A DNA stretch of 7,449 nt from Flavobacteriia bacterium (GCA_011330545.1 DRQI01000009.1:1-7449), one strand, 5' to 3'; positions 1-6,774 are shown, counted from the stretch's first letter. Notes: a model not told the origin generated them from the letters alone. A program made the numbers and translations.

Positions 1-744
1 GAATTACCCGAATGGTTTTCTAATTGGGAAACTACCGGATTGCTAAAATTTGACGATAAAAATAAAGACGGAATTGTACAATATGTCGCTGATAAAACCA
101 CCAATGAACTCACCATCGACAAAGATATTATGGTACTGGCAAACCCCGAAATTGCCCGATTGCCCAATTGGGTGATTGCCTTGGTGGCAGCGGGTGGATT
201 AGCCGCCGCTTTGTCAACAGCTGCAGGATTGTTATTAGTGATTTCTTCATCGGTTTCGCACGATTTTATAAAAAAAATAATCAACCCTAACATTTCAGAA
301 AATGGCGAATTAATAGCGGCAAGGCTTTCTGCCGTAGTGGCGGTTATCATTGCCGGGTGGTTTGGCATCAACCCACCCGATTTTGTAGCAGCTACCGTAG
401 CCTTGGCATTCGGTTTGGCGGCAGCTTCCTTTTTTCCGGCCATCGTTTTAGGAATTTTCTATAAGCGTATGAATAAAGAAGGGGCTATTGCCGGCATGAC
501 AGTGGGCATTTTATTAATGCTTTTCTATATGATGAAATTCAAATTCGATTGGTTTGGCGGTGGCACTAAAGACGATTGGTGGCTTGGCATTTCTCCCGAA
601 GGGTTTGGCACCGTAGCCATGTTGGTAAATTTTGTTATTTCACTGATTATTTCATCGTTTACTCCGAAACCTCCATTAGAAGTACAAGAAATAGTAGATA
701 ATATAAGAATACCTTCAAATGCCGGTGATGCACAAACGCATTAA
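1..744 (+). CDS. Sodium:solute symporter, acetate permease (ActP/VC_2705)-like, C-terminal part
   Basis: This is the 3' part of a secondary transporter whose reading frame is open from the first base, so the N-terminal half lies outside the window; 247 residues are visible. The family (SSS) couples Na+ entry to uptake of small solutes across the inner membrane, and ActP-type members carry acetate and similar carboxylates. About five hydrophobic helices are visible, near visible residues 56-85, 104-123, 128-154, 161-180 and 201-220. The first contains the family-typical run ALSTAAGLLL followed by SSSVSHDF, corresponding to the helix that supplies Na+-binding hydroxyl residues. Before it lies a hydrophilic loop with an EF-hand-like DKNKDG motif (visible residues 19-24), which I recall from VC_2705-type symporters. 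The tail after residue 220 is hydrophilic and cytoplasmic by inference. It ends 4 bp from the convergent AraC gene, so any terminator must lie inside that gene. Substrate is inferred from family and from the nearby acs gene. Confidence 0.88.
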   Translation, partial: ELPEWFSNWETTGLLKFDDKNKDGIVQYVADKTTNELTIDKDIMVLANPEIARLPNWVIALVAAGGLAAALSTAAGLLLVISSSVSHDFIKKIINPNISENGELIAARLSAVVAVIIAGWFGINPPDFVAATVALAFGLAAASFFPAIVLGIFYKRMNKEGAIAGMTVGILLMLFYMMKFKFDWFGGGTKDDWWLGISPEGFGTVAMLVNFVISLIISSFTPKPPLEVQEIVDNIRIPSNAGDAQTH

Positions 745-748
745 CTAT

Positions 749-1666
749 TTACTGGTTAACAACTTTGCGGTATTTACTGGGAATCATTAATTCATGCCTT
801 TTAAACTGCCTATTAAAATAGCTAACACTATTAAAACCCGATTTAAAAGCAATATCTGAAATACGCAAATTATTATTTTTTGATATCAGTTTTTTTGCGA
901 ATTTAATCCTCTCTGAATTAATATAATCTATTGGTGAGATACCAAGTGTGTTTTTAAATTTTTTATGAAAATGTGAGGTACTCATATACGCTTTTTCAGC
1001 TAATGAATCAACAGTAATGTCTTTATCAGTTAGATGTTCTTTTATGTATTTTATAACTGTCCCTATCCTAGTATCACTAAAAACACCTCGTTTATCGTTT
1101 AAGATACTATATTTAGCTTTAGTTTGTAAAAGCCTGACTATCAACTCCTGAATCATAAGATCTAACAAAACATCTTTAGATTTAGTATTATTCGTAAATG
1201 TATGCACTAATCTCTCAATGAGGTGATTGACTTCTACTTGGTTCGTAAGGTGTGACGATCTATTATCAAGAGACCAATCATTATTTTCTCTTTCAATCGT
1301 TACTTGTTCATTAAAATTTTCTGCTATTTCGTTAATTTTATTCGGACAAATAGCCAATGCCAAACATTGTGTCGGGTCTTTTTTTGTAGCAATAGGAAAA
1401 TCTATTACCATTTCTTGATTTGTAGGTACAACCACAGACTCTCCGGGAAAAAAATCAAAAGAAGGCAAACCTTCTAAATGCATTATCTTTTTGCCGGTCA
1501 ACATACTTGCGATAATAGGAAAGTCAAATTTTAAAACAACCTTTTCTGCAACGGTATGGGTTTCATAAATGTTCAACTCAGAATACCCTGCATTATACGT
1601 GGTTCTATTCTCAACTAATGTTGTGAGTTTTCGTTTTTGTTTGTGCTTGTCTAACAAATTACCCAT
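749..1666 (-). CDS. AraC-family transcriptional regulator
   Basis: This 305-residue DNA-binding regulator has an N-terminal effector domain of the AraC_N type (roughly residues 20-185, with the cupin-like segment PGESVVVPTNQ near 74-84) and a C-terminal AraC DNA-binding domain (about 200-303). The two helix-turn-helix units are visible: SLAEKAYMSTSHFHKKFK (221-238) and ISDIAFKSGFNSVSYFNRQF (269-288), the second being the family signature. The length is normal for the family and the ATG at 1664-1666 places the protein start just before the domain. It is transcribed divergently from the aldehyde dehydrogenase across 214 bp. In my recollection this regulator type often sits beside ExaC-like dehydrogenases in Bacteroidota, which makes it the likely local regulator of that gene and perhaps of itself. 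The effector is unknown; an aldehyde, an alcohol or a product of the pathway is a reasonable guess. No promoter with both Bacteroidota consensus boxes was found for it. Confidence 0.9.
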   Translation of the reverse strand: MGNLLDKHKQKRKLTTLVENRTTYNAGYSELNIYETHTVAEKVVLKFDFPIIASMLTGKKIMHLEGLPSFDFFPGESVVVPTNQEMVIDFPIATKKDPTQCLALAICPNKINEIAENFNEQVTIERENNDWSLDNRSSHLTNQVEVNHLIERLVHTFTNNTKSKDVLLDLMIQELIVRLLQTKAKYSILNDKRGVFSDTRIGTVIKYIKEHLTDKDITVDSLAEKAYMSTSHFHKKFKNTLGISPIDYINSERIKFAKKLISKNNNLRISDIAFKSGFNSVSYFNRQFKRHELMIPSKYRKVVNQ

Positions 1667-1761
1667 AATACAATATTACCGAAAATTATTAATATATTCT
1701 TTATTTTAGTAGATATGTACAATTTTTAAAGACAAATGTTCAAGATATTTTAAATTAAACT

Positions 1762-1781
1762 GATTAATTTTATCATTAATC
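1762..1781. promoter_or_regulatory. Inverted repeat in divergent AraC/aldehyde dehydrogenase spacer, candidate operator
   Basis: Arms GATTAAT (1762-1768) and ATTAATC (1775-1781) are perfect reverse complements separated by TTTATC. The site lies 95 bp from the regulator start and 99 bp from the dehydrogenase start, almost the midpoint of the 214-bp spacer, a natural place for a site controlling both genes. No convincing Bacteroidota promoter (TTG plus TAnnTTTG) could be placed; the nearest match on the plus strand is TATTCTTG at 1790-1797 with one mismatch. The spacer is very AT-rich, so short repeats arise by chance, and AraC proteins often use direct rather than inverted repeats. Confidence 0.35.
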
Positions 1782-1880
1782 TAATTGTATATTCTTGCAA
1801 TTAAAATTTTGTTATTATCTGATGTTGAATAGTACAGGTAATTATTCTATTAAACCACTAACATTCAAAACATTTATAAT

Positions 1881-3380
1881 ATGAGTTATTCAAAACCACA
1901 ATTTAAAGAAAAGTACGGAAATTTCATCAACGGAAAGTTCGTAGGCCCGGTTGGAGGTGAATATTTTGACAATACTTCCCCTATTGACAATTCACTTATT
2001 GCGAAATATGCACGTTCGCAAAAAGAAGATGTAGACAATGCTGTTGCAGCAGCCAATGCTGCCAAAGATACTTGGGGAAATACCTCAGCGGCTGAAAGAG
2101 CCTCATTGTTAAACAAAGTTGCCGATATTATTGAAGCTCATTTAGAAGAATTTGCTTTAGTAGAAACTTGTGACAACGGCAAACCAATTAGAGAAACACT
2201 CAATGCCGATATCCCTTTATCAGTTGACCATTGGCGATATTTTGCAGCAGTAATAAGGGCAGAAGAAGGTTCTGCAACCGAATTAGATGCAAACACGCTT
2301 TCCTTGAACATCAAAGAACCGCTGGGAGTTGTTGCACAAATTATTCCTTGGAATTTTCCACTTTTAATGTTATCGTGGAAACTACCTCCGGCATTAGCCG
2401 CAGGAAACTGTGTAATCTTAAAACCCGCAGAACAAACACCGTCAACAGCAACGCTATTAATGGAAAAAATAGCAGACGTTTTTCCTCCGGGTGTTATTAA
2501 TATTATCCACGGATTCGGCCCCGAAGCAGGAAAACCACTGGCATCGCATTCAGGAGTATCAAAAGTTGCTTTTACCGGTGAAACTACTACCGGCCAATTA
2601 ATTATGCAGTATGCTTCTAAGAACTTAAACCCTGTAACAATGGAGTTGGGCGGTAAATCGCCTAATATTTTCTTTAATTCTGTAATGGATGCCGATGATG
2701 CATTTTTAGACAAGGCAATTGAAGGTGCTGTTTTGTTTGCCTTTAACCAAGGCGAAGTGTGTACTTGCCCCTCAAGGTTATTGGTACAAGAAGATATTTA
2801 TGATGCCTTTATGGAAAAAGTAATCGCTAGGACAAAGGCAATAATTCAAGACAATCCTTATGATACAAGTACTATGGTTGGAGCACAATGCTCAAATGAC
2901 CAATACGAAAAAATACTCTCATATATTAAAATAGGCAAAGAGGAAGGTGCAAAAGTTCTTACAGGTGGTGAGGCTTGCAAACTAACAGGAGAATTGGCAA
3001 ATGGATTTTATATTCAACCAACTATTTTAGAGGGCCATAATAAAATGCGTGTTTTCCAAGAAGAAATATTTGGCCCTGTGGTTTCTGTCTGTAAATTTAA
3101 AGACGAAGCTGAAGCCTTAGAAATTGCCAATGATACACTTTACGGATTAGGAGCCGGAGTTTGGTCTAGAGATGCACATCAACTGTATCAAATTCCACGG
3201 GCTATAAAAGCAGGTAGGGTTTGGGTAAATTGCTACCATGCTTATCCTGCCCATGCGCCGTTTGGAGGTTATAAAAAATCTGGATTCGGACGTGAAAATC
3301 ACTTAATGATGATGAACCATTATCGTCAAAATAAAAATATGCTGATTTCTTATGATAAGAACAAATTAGGTTTCTTTTAA
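1881..3380 (+). CDS. NAD(P)+-dependent aldehyde dehydrogenase, ExaC/AldB (acetaldehyde dehydrogenase II)-like
   Basis: This 499-residue cytoplasmic enzyme oxidises an aldehyde to its carboxylic acid with NAD(P)+. Active-site elements are intact: PWNFP with the oxyanion-hole Asn158, KPAE with the cofactor-binding Lys181, the Rossmann segment FTGETTTG (231-238), ELGGK with general base Glu255, GEVCTCPSR with the catalytic Cys294 followed by Cys296, and EIFGPV with the ribose-contacting Glu395. The CTCPSR form and the length match the ExaC/AldB/AcoD group, whose studied members act on acetaldehyde and other short aldehydes in ethanol or acetoin catabolism. The start ATG is followed by the family-typical FINGKFV segment at 15-21. 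The divergent AraC gene is its likely regulator and a DUF779 gene follows after 303 bp, an association I recall for this enzyme group in several phyla. Product acetate would feed the acetyl-CoA synthetase downstream. The exact substrate and cofactor preference cannot be read from sequence. Confidence 0.93.
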   Translation: MSYSKPQFKEKYGNFINGKFVGPVGGEYFDNTSPIDNSLIAKYARSQKEDVDNAVAAANAAKDTWGNTSAAERASLLNKVADIIEAHLEEFALVETCDNGKPIRETLNADIPLSVDHWRYFAAVIRAEEGSATELDANTLSLNIKEPLGVVAQIIPWNFPLLMLSWKLPPALAAGNCVILKPAEQTPSTATLLMEKIADVFPPGVINIIHGFGPEAGKPLASHSGVSKVAFTGETTTGQLIMQYASKNLNPVTMELGGKSPNIFFNSVMDADDAFLDKAIEGAVLFAFNQGEVCTCPSRLLVQEDIYDAFMEKVIARTKAIIQDNPYDTSTMVGAQCSNDQYEKILSYIKIGKEEGAKVLTGGEACKLTGELANGFYIQPTILEGHNKMRVFQEEIFGPVVSVCKFKDEAEALEIANDTLYGLGAGVWSRDAHQLYQIPRAIKAGRVWVNCYHAYPAHAPFGGYKKSGFGRENHLMMMNHYRQNKNMLISYDKNKLGFF

Positions 3381-3683
3381 TACGGATTATGCATTCGAGT
3401 TACCTTATGAGTTCTGAAAACACAAAAAAATAAGGTGTTTTACTAAATAGCATCGCTACGGTTAATTTAGAAAACGCAAGGAAACCGATTATTTTACGGT
3501 GGTTTCTGAACGGAATAGGAATTCTAAAGTTCAAGAGCTAAATACTTATTCTTTTTAATCTAAAGGAACTATCTGAAAAGCTATTTTTATGTCGGTTTGA
3601 ACCGTTAGGCTATCGCCCGGGGTAAAATAGCCGAAATCATAACCTACTTTTCAGATAGTTTCTTTTTTTAATATCTTTGAAAG
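3381..3683. other. 303-bp spacer rich in inverted repeats, no gene seen
   Basis: No convincing coding region was found; the only notable short frame is an 8-codon one (MSSENTKK, 3407-3433) with no family resemblance. Several inverted repeats occur. ACCTTAT (3402-3408) pairs with ATAAGGT (3430-3436). AAAACAC (3417-3423) pairs with GTGTTTT (3435-3441); these two hairpins share bases 3435-3436 and cannot form together. GAAACC (3481-3486) pairs with GGTTTC (3501-3506). A much longer fold-back unit covers 3562-3665 and is listed separately. The second hairpin ends in four T residues and could be a weak terminator for the aldehyde dehydrogenase, but its stem is short and A/T-rich. The spacer could be a transcribed leader of the DUF779 gene, an unrecognised small RNA or the remains of an inserted element. 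Confidence 0.5.
3562..3665 (+). repeat. 104-bp imperfect fold-back element with 19-bp arms ahead of the DUF779 gene
   Basis: The left arm (3562-3580, AAAGGAACTATCTGAAAAG) and right arm (3647-3665, CTTTTCAGATAGTTTCTTT) are reverse complements at 18 of 19 positions, and the one mismatch becomes a G-U pair in plus-strand RNA. The pairing continues inward as TTATG (3587-3591) with CATAA (3638-3642) and TCGG (3592-3595) with CCGA (3631-3634); alternatively GGCTAT (3608-3613) pairs with ATAGCC (3627-3632). A run of T residues (3663-3669) overlaps and follows the right arm, so a terminator role is possible. The octamer TTTTTAAT occurs just outside both ends (3552-3559 and 3665-3672), which might be a degenerate target duplication of a MITE-like insertion, although it does not abut the arms cleanly. 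The structure ends 18 bp before the DUF779 start codon. It matches no RNA family that I recognise. Confidence 0.6.
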
Positions 3684-4043
3684 ATGAAATACGAAAGAGT
3701 AGCAATAACAGAGAAAGCAATTGAAATTTTAAATCAACTAAAAGCGAAACATGGCGAATTGATTTTTCATCAAAGTGGCGGTTGTTGTGACGGCTCTTCG
3801 CCAATGGTTTTTGAAAAAGGCGATATGTATCTTGATGACAGTGATATTTTATTAGGCCAGTTAGACGGTGTAAATTATTATATGAATCAAGATCAATTTG
3901 AATATTGGAAACACACACACTTAACAGTTGATATAACAACAGGAAGAGGCTCTAGTTTTTCATTGGAAATTCCGCTTGGAGTACGTTTTATTATTCATTC
4001 AAGATTATTGACAGATGAAGAAAATTCTTATTTTAATAAGTAA
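3684..4043 (+). CDS. DUF779 family protein, aldehyde dehydrogenase-associated
   Basis: This 119-residue soluble protein belongs to the uncharacterised DUF779 family. The hallmark is HQSGGCCDGSSPM at residues 29-41, with adjacent cysteines Cys34 and Cys35 in a Gly-rich turn; a second conserved block is EIPLGVRFIIHSR at 95-107. There is no signal peptide or membrane segment, so it should be cytoplasmic. Length is normal for the family and the ATG gives the usual N-terminus (MKYERVAIT). It follows the ExaC-like aldehyde dehydrogenase on the same strand, an arrangement I recall from Actinobacteria, Proteobacteria and Bacteroidota, which suggests a helper of that enzyme. The vicinal cysteines would suit metal binding, thiol chemistry or a redox role, but that is inference. 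An exact match to the Bacteroidota -7 box (TATCTTTG, 3672-3679) lies directly upstream but lacks a TTG partner and would give a nearly leaderless transcript. Confidence 0.88.
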   Translation: MKYERVAITEKAIEILNQLKAKHGELIFHQSGGCCDGSSPMVFEKGDMYLDDSDILLGQLDGVNYYMNQDQFEYWKHTHLTVDITTGRGSSFSLEIPLGVRFIIHSRLLTDEENSYFNK

Positions 4044-4156
4044 TAACGTATCTGTTTTTTTGTACTCAGTCGATATTTCTATGCCGTAGGTAGAAAAAAA
4101 TCTAAAAAGTAATTCAATTTTAGTAGATTAGCTGTTATAAAATATATCATTATCAG

Positions 4157-6064
4157 ATGAGTAATTACCATATCAAACACTTAGAAGAATATTATCAAGT
4201 CTATCGAAAATCTGTCCGTAATCCTGAAAATTTTTGGGAAGAAATTGCCGAAGAACATTTTGTTTGGCGCAAACGATGGAACAACGTATTGCGTTGGGAT
4301 TTTACAAAACCCGAAGTAACATGGTACGAAGGCGCCCAATTAAATATTACCGAAAATTGTATTGACAGGCACCTACGCACAAGGGGCGATAAAACCGCTA
4401 TTTTATTTGAACCCAATGACCCCAATGAACAAGCAGAACACATTAGCTATCAACAATTGTACGAACGCGTCAATCAATTCGCTAATGTATTAAAAGAACA
4501 AGGCATTGCAAAAGGCGACAGGGTTTGTATTTATCTGCCTATGATTCCTGAATTGGCAATTTCAGTACTGGCTTGTGCCCGTATCGGCGCTATCCACTCT
4601 GTGGTATTTGCAGGGTTTTCATCAACAGCTTTGGCAACGCGTATCAATGACAGCGATTGTAAAATGGTCATTACTGCCGACGGCTCTTTTAGGGGGCCAA
4701 AAACTATCGATTTAAAAAGTATCGTAGATGAAGGTTTAGAAGAATGCCCCTGTGTTGAAACTGTTTTGGTTGCCAAACGAACACATGCCACGATTCCGAT
4801 GAAAGAAGGCCGCGACAAGTGGTTACAGCCTTTATTAGATAGTGCTGACACCCAATGTGAGCCCGAAATTATGAATGCCGAAGACCCGCTGTTTATTTTA
4901 TATACTTCCGGTTCAACCGGAAAACCAAAAGGCATGGTACATACCAATGCAGGTTATATGGTCTATACCGCATTTACATTTAAAAATGCATTTCAATACC
5001 GCGAAGATGATGTATATTGGTGTACTGCCGATATCGGTTGGATTACCGGGCACAGTTATATTGTTTACGGGCCCCTAGCCAACGGAGCAACGACAATATT
5101 GTTTGAAGGCGTACCTAATTATCCAGATTGGGGCCGGTTTTGGGAAGTGGTAGAAAAACACAAAGTAAATCAGTTTTATACTGCACCTACGGCCATTAGG
5201 GCATTGGCAAAAGAAAATCTCGATTTCGTTGAAAAATACAACTTATCATCTTTAAAAGTATTAGGTACTGTTGGAGAACCTATAAACGACGAAGCGTGGC
5301 ATTGGTACGACAGCAACATCGGCAAAAAGAAATGCCCTATTATTGATACTTGGTGGCAAACCGAAACAGGCGGAATTATGATTTCCCCCATTCCGTATGC
5401 TACGCCTACAAAACCTACTTATGCCACCCTGCCGTTTCCGGGGATACAACCCGCTTTGATGGATGAAAACGGACAAGAGATAAAGGGCAATCAAGTGGAT
5501 GGGCGCCTTTGTATTAAATTTCCTTGGCCTTCAATGGCAAGAACCATTTGGGGCAACCATGAGCGTTACCGAGATACTTATTTTTCTGCATATAAAAACA
5601 TGTATTTTACCGGTGATGGCGCTTTACGCGACGAAGTAGGCTATTACAGGATTACCGGTAGGGTTGATGACGTTATTATTGTTTCCGGCCATAATTTAGG
5701 AACGGCACCCATAGAAGACTCTATTAATGAACATCCTGCTGTGGCAGAATCGGCTATTGTAGGATTTCCGCATGATATTAAAGGAAATGCCCTGTACGGC
5801 TATGTTATTTTAAAAGAAACCGGCGAATCGCGCGACCATACTAATTTGCGAATAGAAATCAACCAGATTATTACCGAACATATCGGCCCTATTGCCAAAC
5901 TCGACAAAATTCAGTTTACCCGAGGATTGCCAAAAACCAGAAGTGGAAAAATTATGCGGCGTATTTTACGTAAAATTGCAGCCAAAGACACATCAAATTT
6001 AGGAGATACCTCTACCCTATTAAATCCTGAAGTAGTTCAGGATATTATTGATAATGCCTTGTGA
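4157..6064 (+). CDS. acs: Acetyl-CoA synthetase (acetate--CoA ligase, AMP-forming)
   Basis: This 635-residue cytoplasmic ANL-superfamily enzyme converts acetate, ATP and CoA to acetyl-CoA, AMP and pyrophosphate through acetyl-AMP. An N-terminal Acs cap (about 1-60) precedes the large AMP-binding domain. Visible motifs are the phosphate loop YTSGSTGKPKG (249-259), WWQTETGG (399-406) whose second Trp (Trp400) restricts the acyl pocket to acetate, YFTGDGA (483-489), the hinge GRVDD (501-505) and the C-terminal TRSGKIMRR with catalytic Lys598, the residue acetylated in regulated Acs proteins. Length is close to the usual 650. The A8 loop reads GHNLGT where Salmonella Acs has GHRLGT, and the CoA-side loop reads GSFRGPKTIDLK; both may be normal in Bacteroidota. 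The 113-bp spacer in front holds no clear promoter or terminator. The Crp/Fnr gene starts 30 bp after the stop with no hairpin between, suggesting cotranscription. With the aldehyde dehydrogenase and symporter it forms a C2 assimilation route. Confidence 0.96.
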   Translation: MSNYHIKHLEEYYQVYRKSVRNPENFWEEIAEEHFVWRKRWNNVLRWDFTKPEVTWYEGAQLNITENCIDRHLRTRGDKTAILFEPNDPNEQAEHISYQQLYERVNQFANVLKEQGIAKGDRVCIYLPMIPELAISVLACARIGAIHSVVFAGFSSTALATRINDSDCKMVITADGSFRGPKTIDLKSIVDEGLEECPCVETVLVAKRTHATIPMKEGRDKWLQPLLDSADTQCEPEIMNAEDPLFILYTSGSTGKPKGMVHTNAGYMVYTAFTFKNAFQYREDDVYWCTADIGWITGHSYIVYGPLANGATTILFEGVPNYPDWGRFWEVVEKHKVNQFYTAPTAIRALAKENLDFVEKYNLSSLKVLGTVGEPINDEAWHWYDSNIGKKKCPIIDTWWQTETGGIMISPIPYATPTKPTYATLPFPGIQPALMDENGQEIKGNQVDGRLCIKFPWPSMARTIWGNHERYRDTYFSAYKNMYFTGDGALRDEVGYYRITGRVDDVIIVSGHNLGTAPIEDSINEHPAVAESAIVGFPHDIKGNALYGYVILKETGESRDHTNLRIEINQIITEHIGPIAKLDKIQFTRGLPKTRSGKIMRRILRKIAAKDTSNLGDTSTLLNPEVVQDIIDNAL

Positions 6065-6094
6065 TGAAAGATATTTGAAAATTATAATTATATA

Positions 6095-6679
6095 ATGAAT
6101 GCAGCACCACTTTTAGCCTATATAAACAAGTACATTTCATTAACCGAAGATGAAACAGAGCTATTACTCTCTAAAATTGTATATAGAAAATACCTTAAAA
6201 ACCAATACATTGTTCAACAAGGCGATGTTTGCAGGCATGAAGGTTTTATCACATCGGGCTGTACCAAGATGTTTTATATTGACGCCAACGGGCAAGAGCA
6301 CATCGTTATGTTTTCAATTGAAGATTGGTGGGTTTCTGACATGGGAAGTTTTATTACCCAAACCCCTGCCGATTATCATATTCAATGTATAGAAAATACA
6401 GAACTGATACAGTTTTCGTATGAAACTATAGAAGGTTTATACCTAGAAATTCCGAAATTAGAACGTTTTTTTAGAAAAATTGTAGAAAGATCGATTGTAG
6501 CTTTTCAAAAAAGAATTGTCAGAAATTTCAGCCTTTCTGCTAAAGAACGCTATCTTGTCTTTAAGAAAAACTATCCTAACATAGAACAACGCATTCCGCA
6601 ATATATGATTGCCTCTTACCTCGGCATTACCAAAGAATTTCTAAGCAAAATTAAAAGTCAGTTAATTCTAGAACAATAG
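6095..6679 (+). CDS. Crp/Fnr-family transcriptional regulator
   Basis: This 194-residue regulator has an N-terminal cyclic-nucleotide-binding-type beta-roll (about 22-115), a long dimerisation helix (about 117-146) and a short C-terminal helix-turn-helix, RIPQYMIASYLGITKEFLSK (166-185). The size and the compact C-terminus are typical of Bacteroidota members. The phosphate-binding cassette of cAMP-responsive Crp (GEL then Arg-Ser/Thr-Ala) is absent: the matching stretch, about 72-96, reads FSIEDWWVSDMGSF and onward. There is also no N-terminal cysteine cluster as in Fnr; the only cysteines are 46, 56 and 98. The signal it senses is therefore unknown. It lies 30 bp behind acs with no terminator seen, so it is probably in the same transcript, although GATATTTG at 6070-6077 resembles a -7 box with one mismatch. 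A 22-bp palindrome of Crp-like geometry begins at the last base of its stop codon and may be its own binding site. Confidence 0.88.
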   Translation: MNAAPLLAYINKYISLTEDETELLLSKIVYRKYLKNQYIVQQGDVCRHEGFITSGCTKMFYIDANGQEHIVMFSIEDWWVSDMGSFITQTPADYHIQCIENTELIQFSYETIEGLYLEIPKLERFFRKIVERSIVAFQKRIVRNFSLSAKERYLVFKKNYPNIEQRIPQYMIASYLGITKEFLSKIKSQLILEQ

Positions 6680-6700
6680 ATGTTAAACTAGGTTAACATC
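6679..6700. promoter_or_regulatory. Perfect 8-bp-arm palindrome, candidate Crp/Fnr-type operator
   Basis: Arms GATGTTAA (6679-6686) and TTAACATC (6693-6700) are exact reverse complements around ACTAGG. The core GTTAA-N6-TTAAC (6682-6697) has the 5-6-5 spacing of Crp sites (TGTGA-N6-TCACA) and the full length of 22 bp is also typical. It sits between the Crp/Fnr gene and the SnoaL-like gene. A near-match to the Bacteroidota -7 box, GACATTTG (6742-6749), lies downstream; if real, the palindrome would be centred about 65 bp upstream of transcription start, suited to an activator, and no TTG -33 box is seen. A terminator is less likely because no T-tract follows and the stem is A/T-rich. The target and bound protein are inferred. 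Confidence 0.45.
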
Positions 6701-6774
6701 ATTTGATAATCTACTTCATCGCCTAGGCAAATCTATCCTCAGACATTTGTATCATAATTATAAAACAAGAAATT

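Noticed and set aside
741..759. TTAAC/GTTAA inverted repeat at the convergent gene ends as a terminator.
   Set aside because: Only 5-bp A/T-rich arms and no T-tract after it on either strand; also inside coding sequence of the AraC gene.
2138..2713. Long open frame on the minus strand within the aldehyde dehydrogenase gene.
   Set aside because: Its translation has no recognisable family and it lies wholly opposite an intact, motif-complete enzyme gene; it is a shadow frame.
3407..3433. Eight-codon frame MSSENTKK after the aldehyde dehydrogenase.
   Set aside because: Too short, no ribosome-binding context and no family resemblance; likely chance.
3604..3610. GTTAGGC matches the integron attC core pattern GTTRRRY inside a hairpin region.
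   Set aside because: No matching RYYYAAC core at the other end, the motif lies in the loop and not at the base of the fold-back structure, and there is no integrase or cassette array.
3592..3634. GGTTTGAACC resembles a tRNA T-loop.
   Set aside because: No acceptor, D or anticodon arms could be assembled around it and the flanking bases do not form the T stem.
3672..3679. Exact Bacteroidota -7 box TATCTTTG just before the DUF779 start.
   Set aside because: No TTG -33 partner at suitable spacing and the transcript would start at about the ATG; kept only as a note in the gene entry.
4531..4947. Long open frame on the minus strand within acs.
   Set aside because: Shadow of the intact acs gene with no domain pattern of its own.
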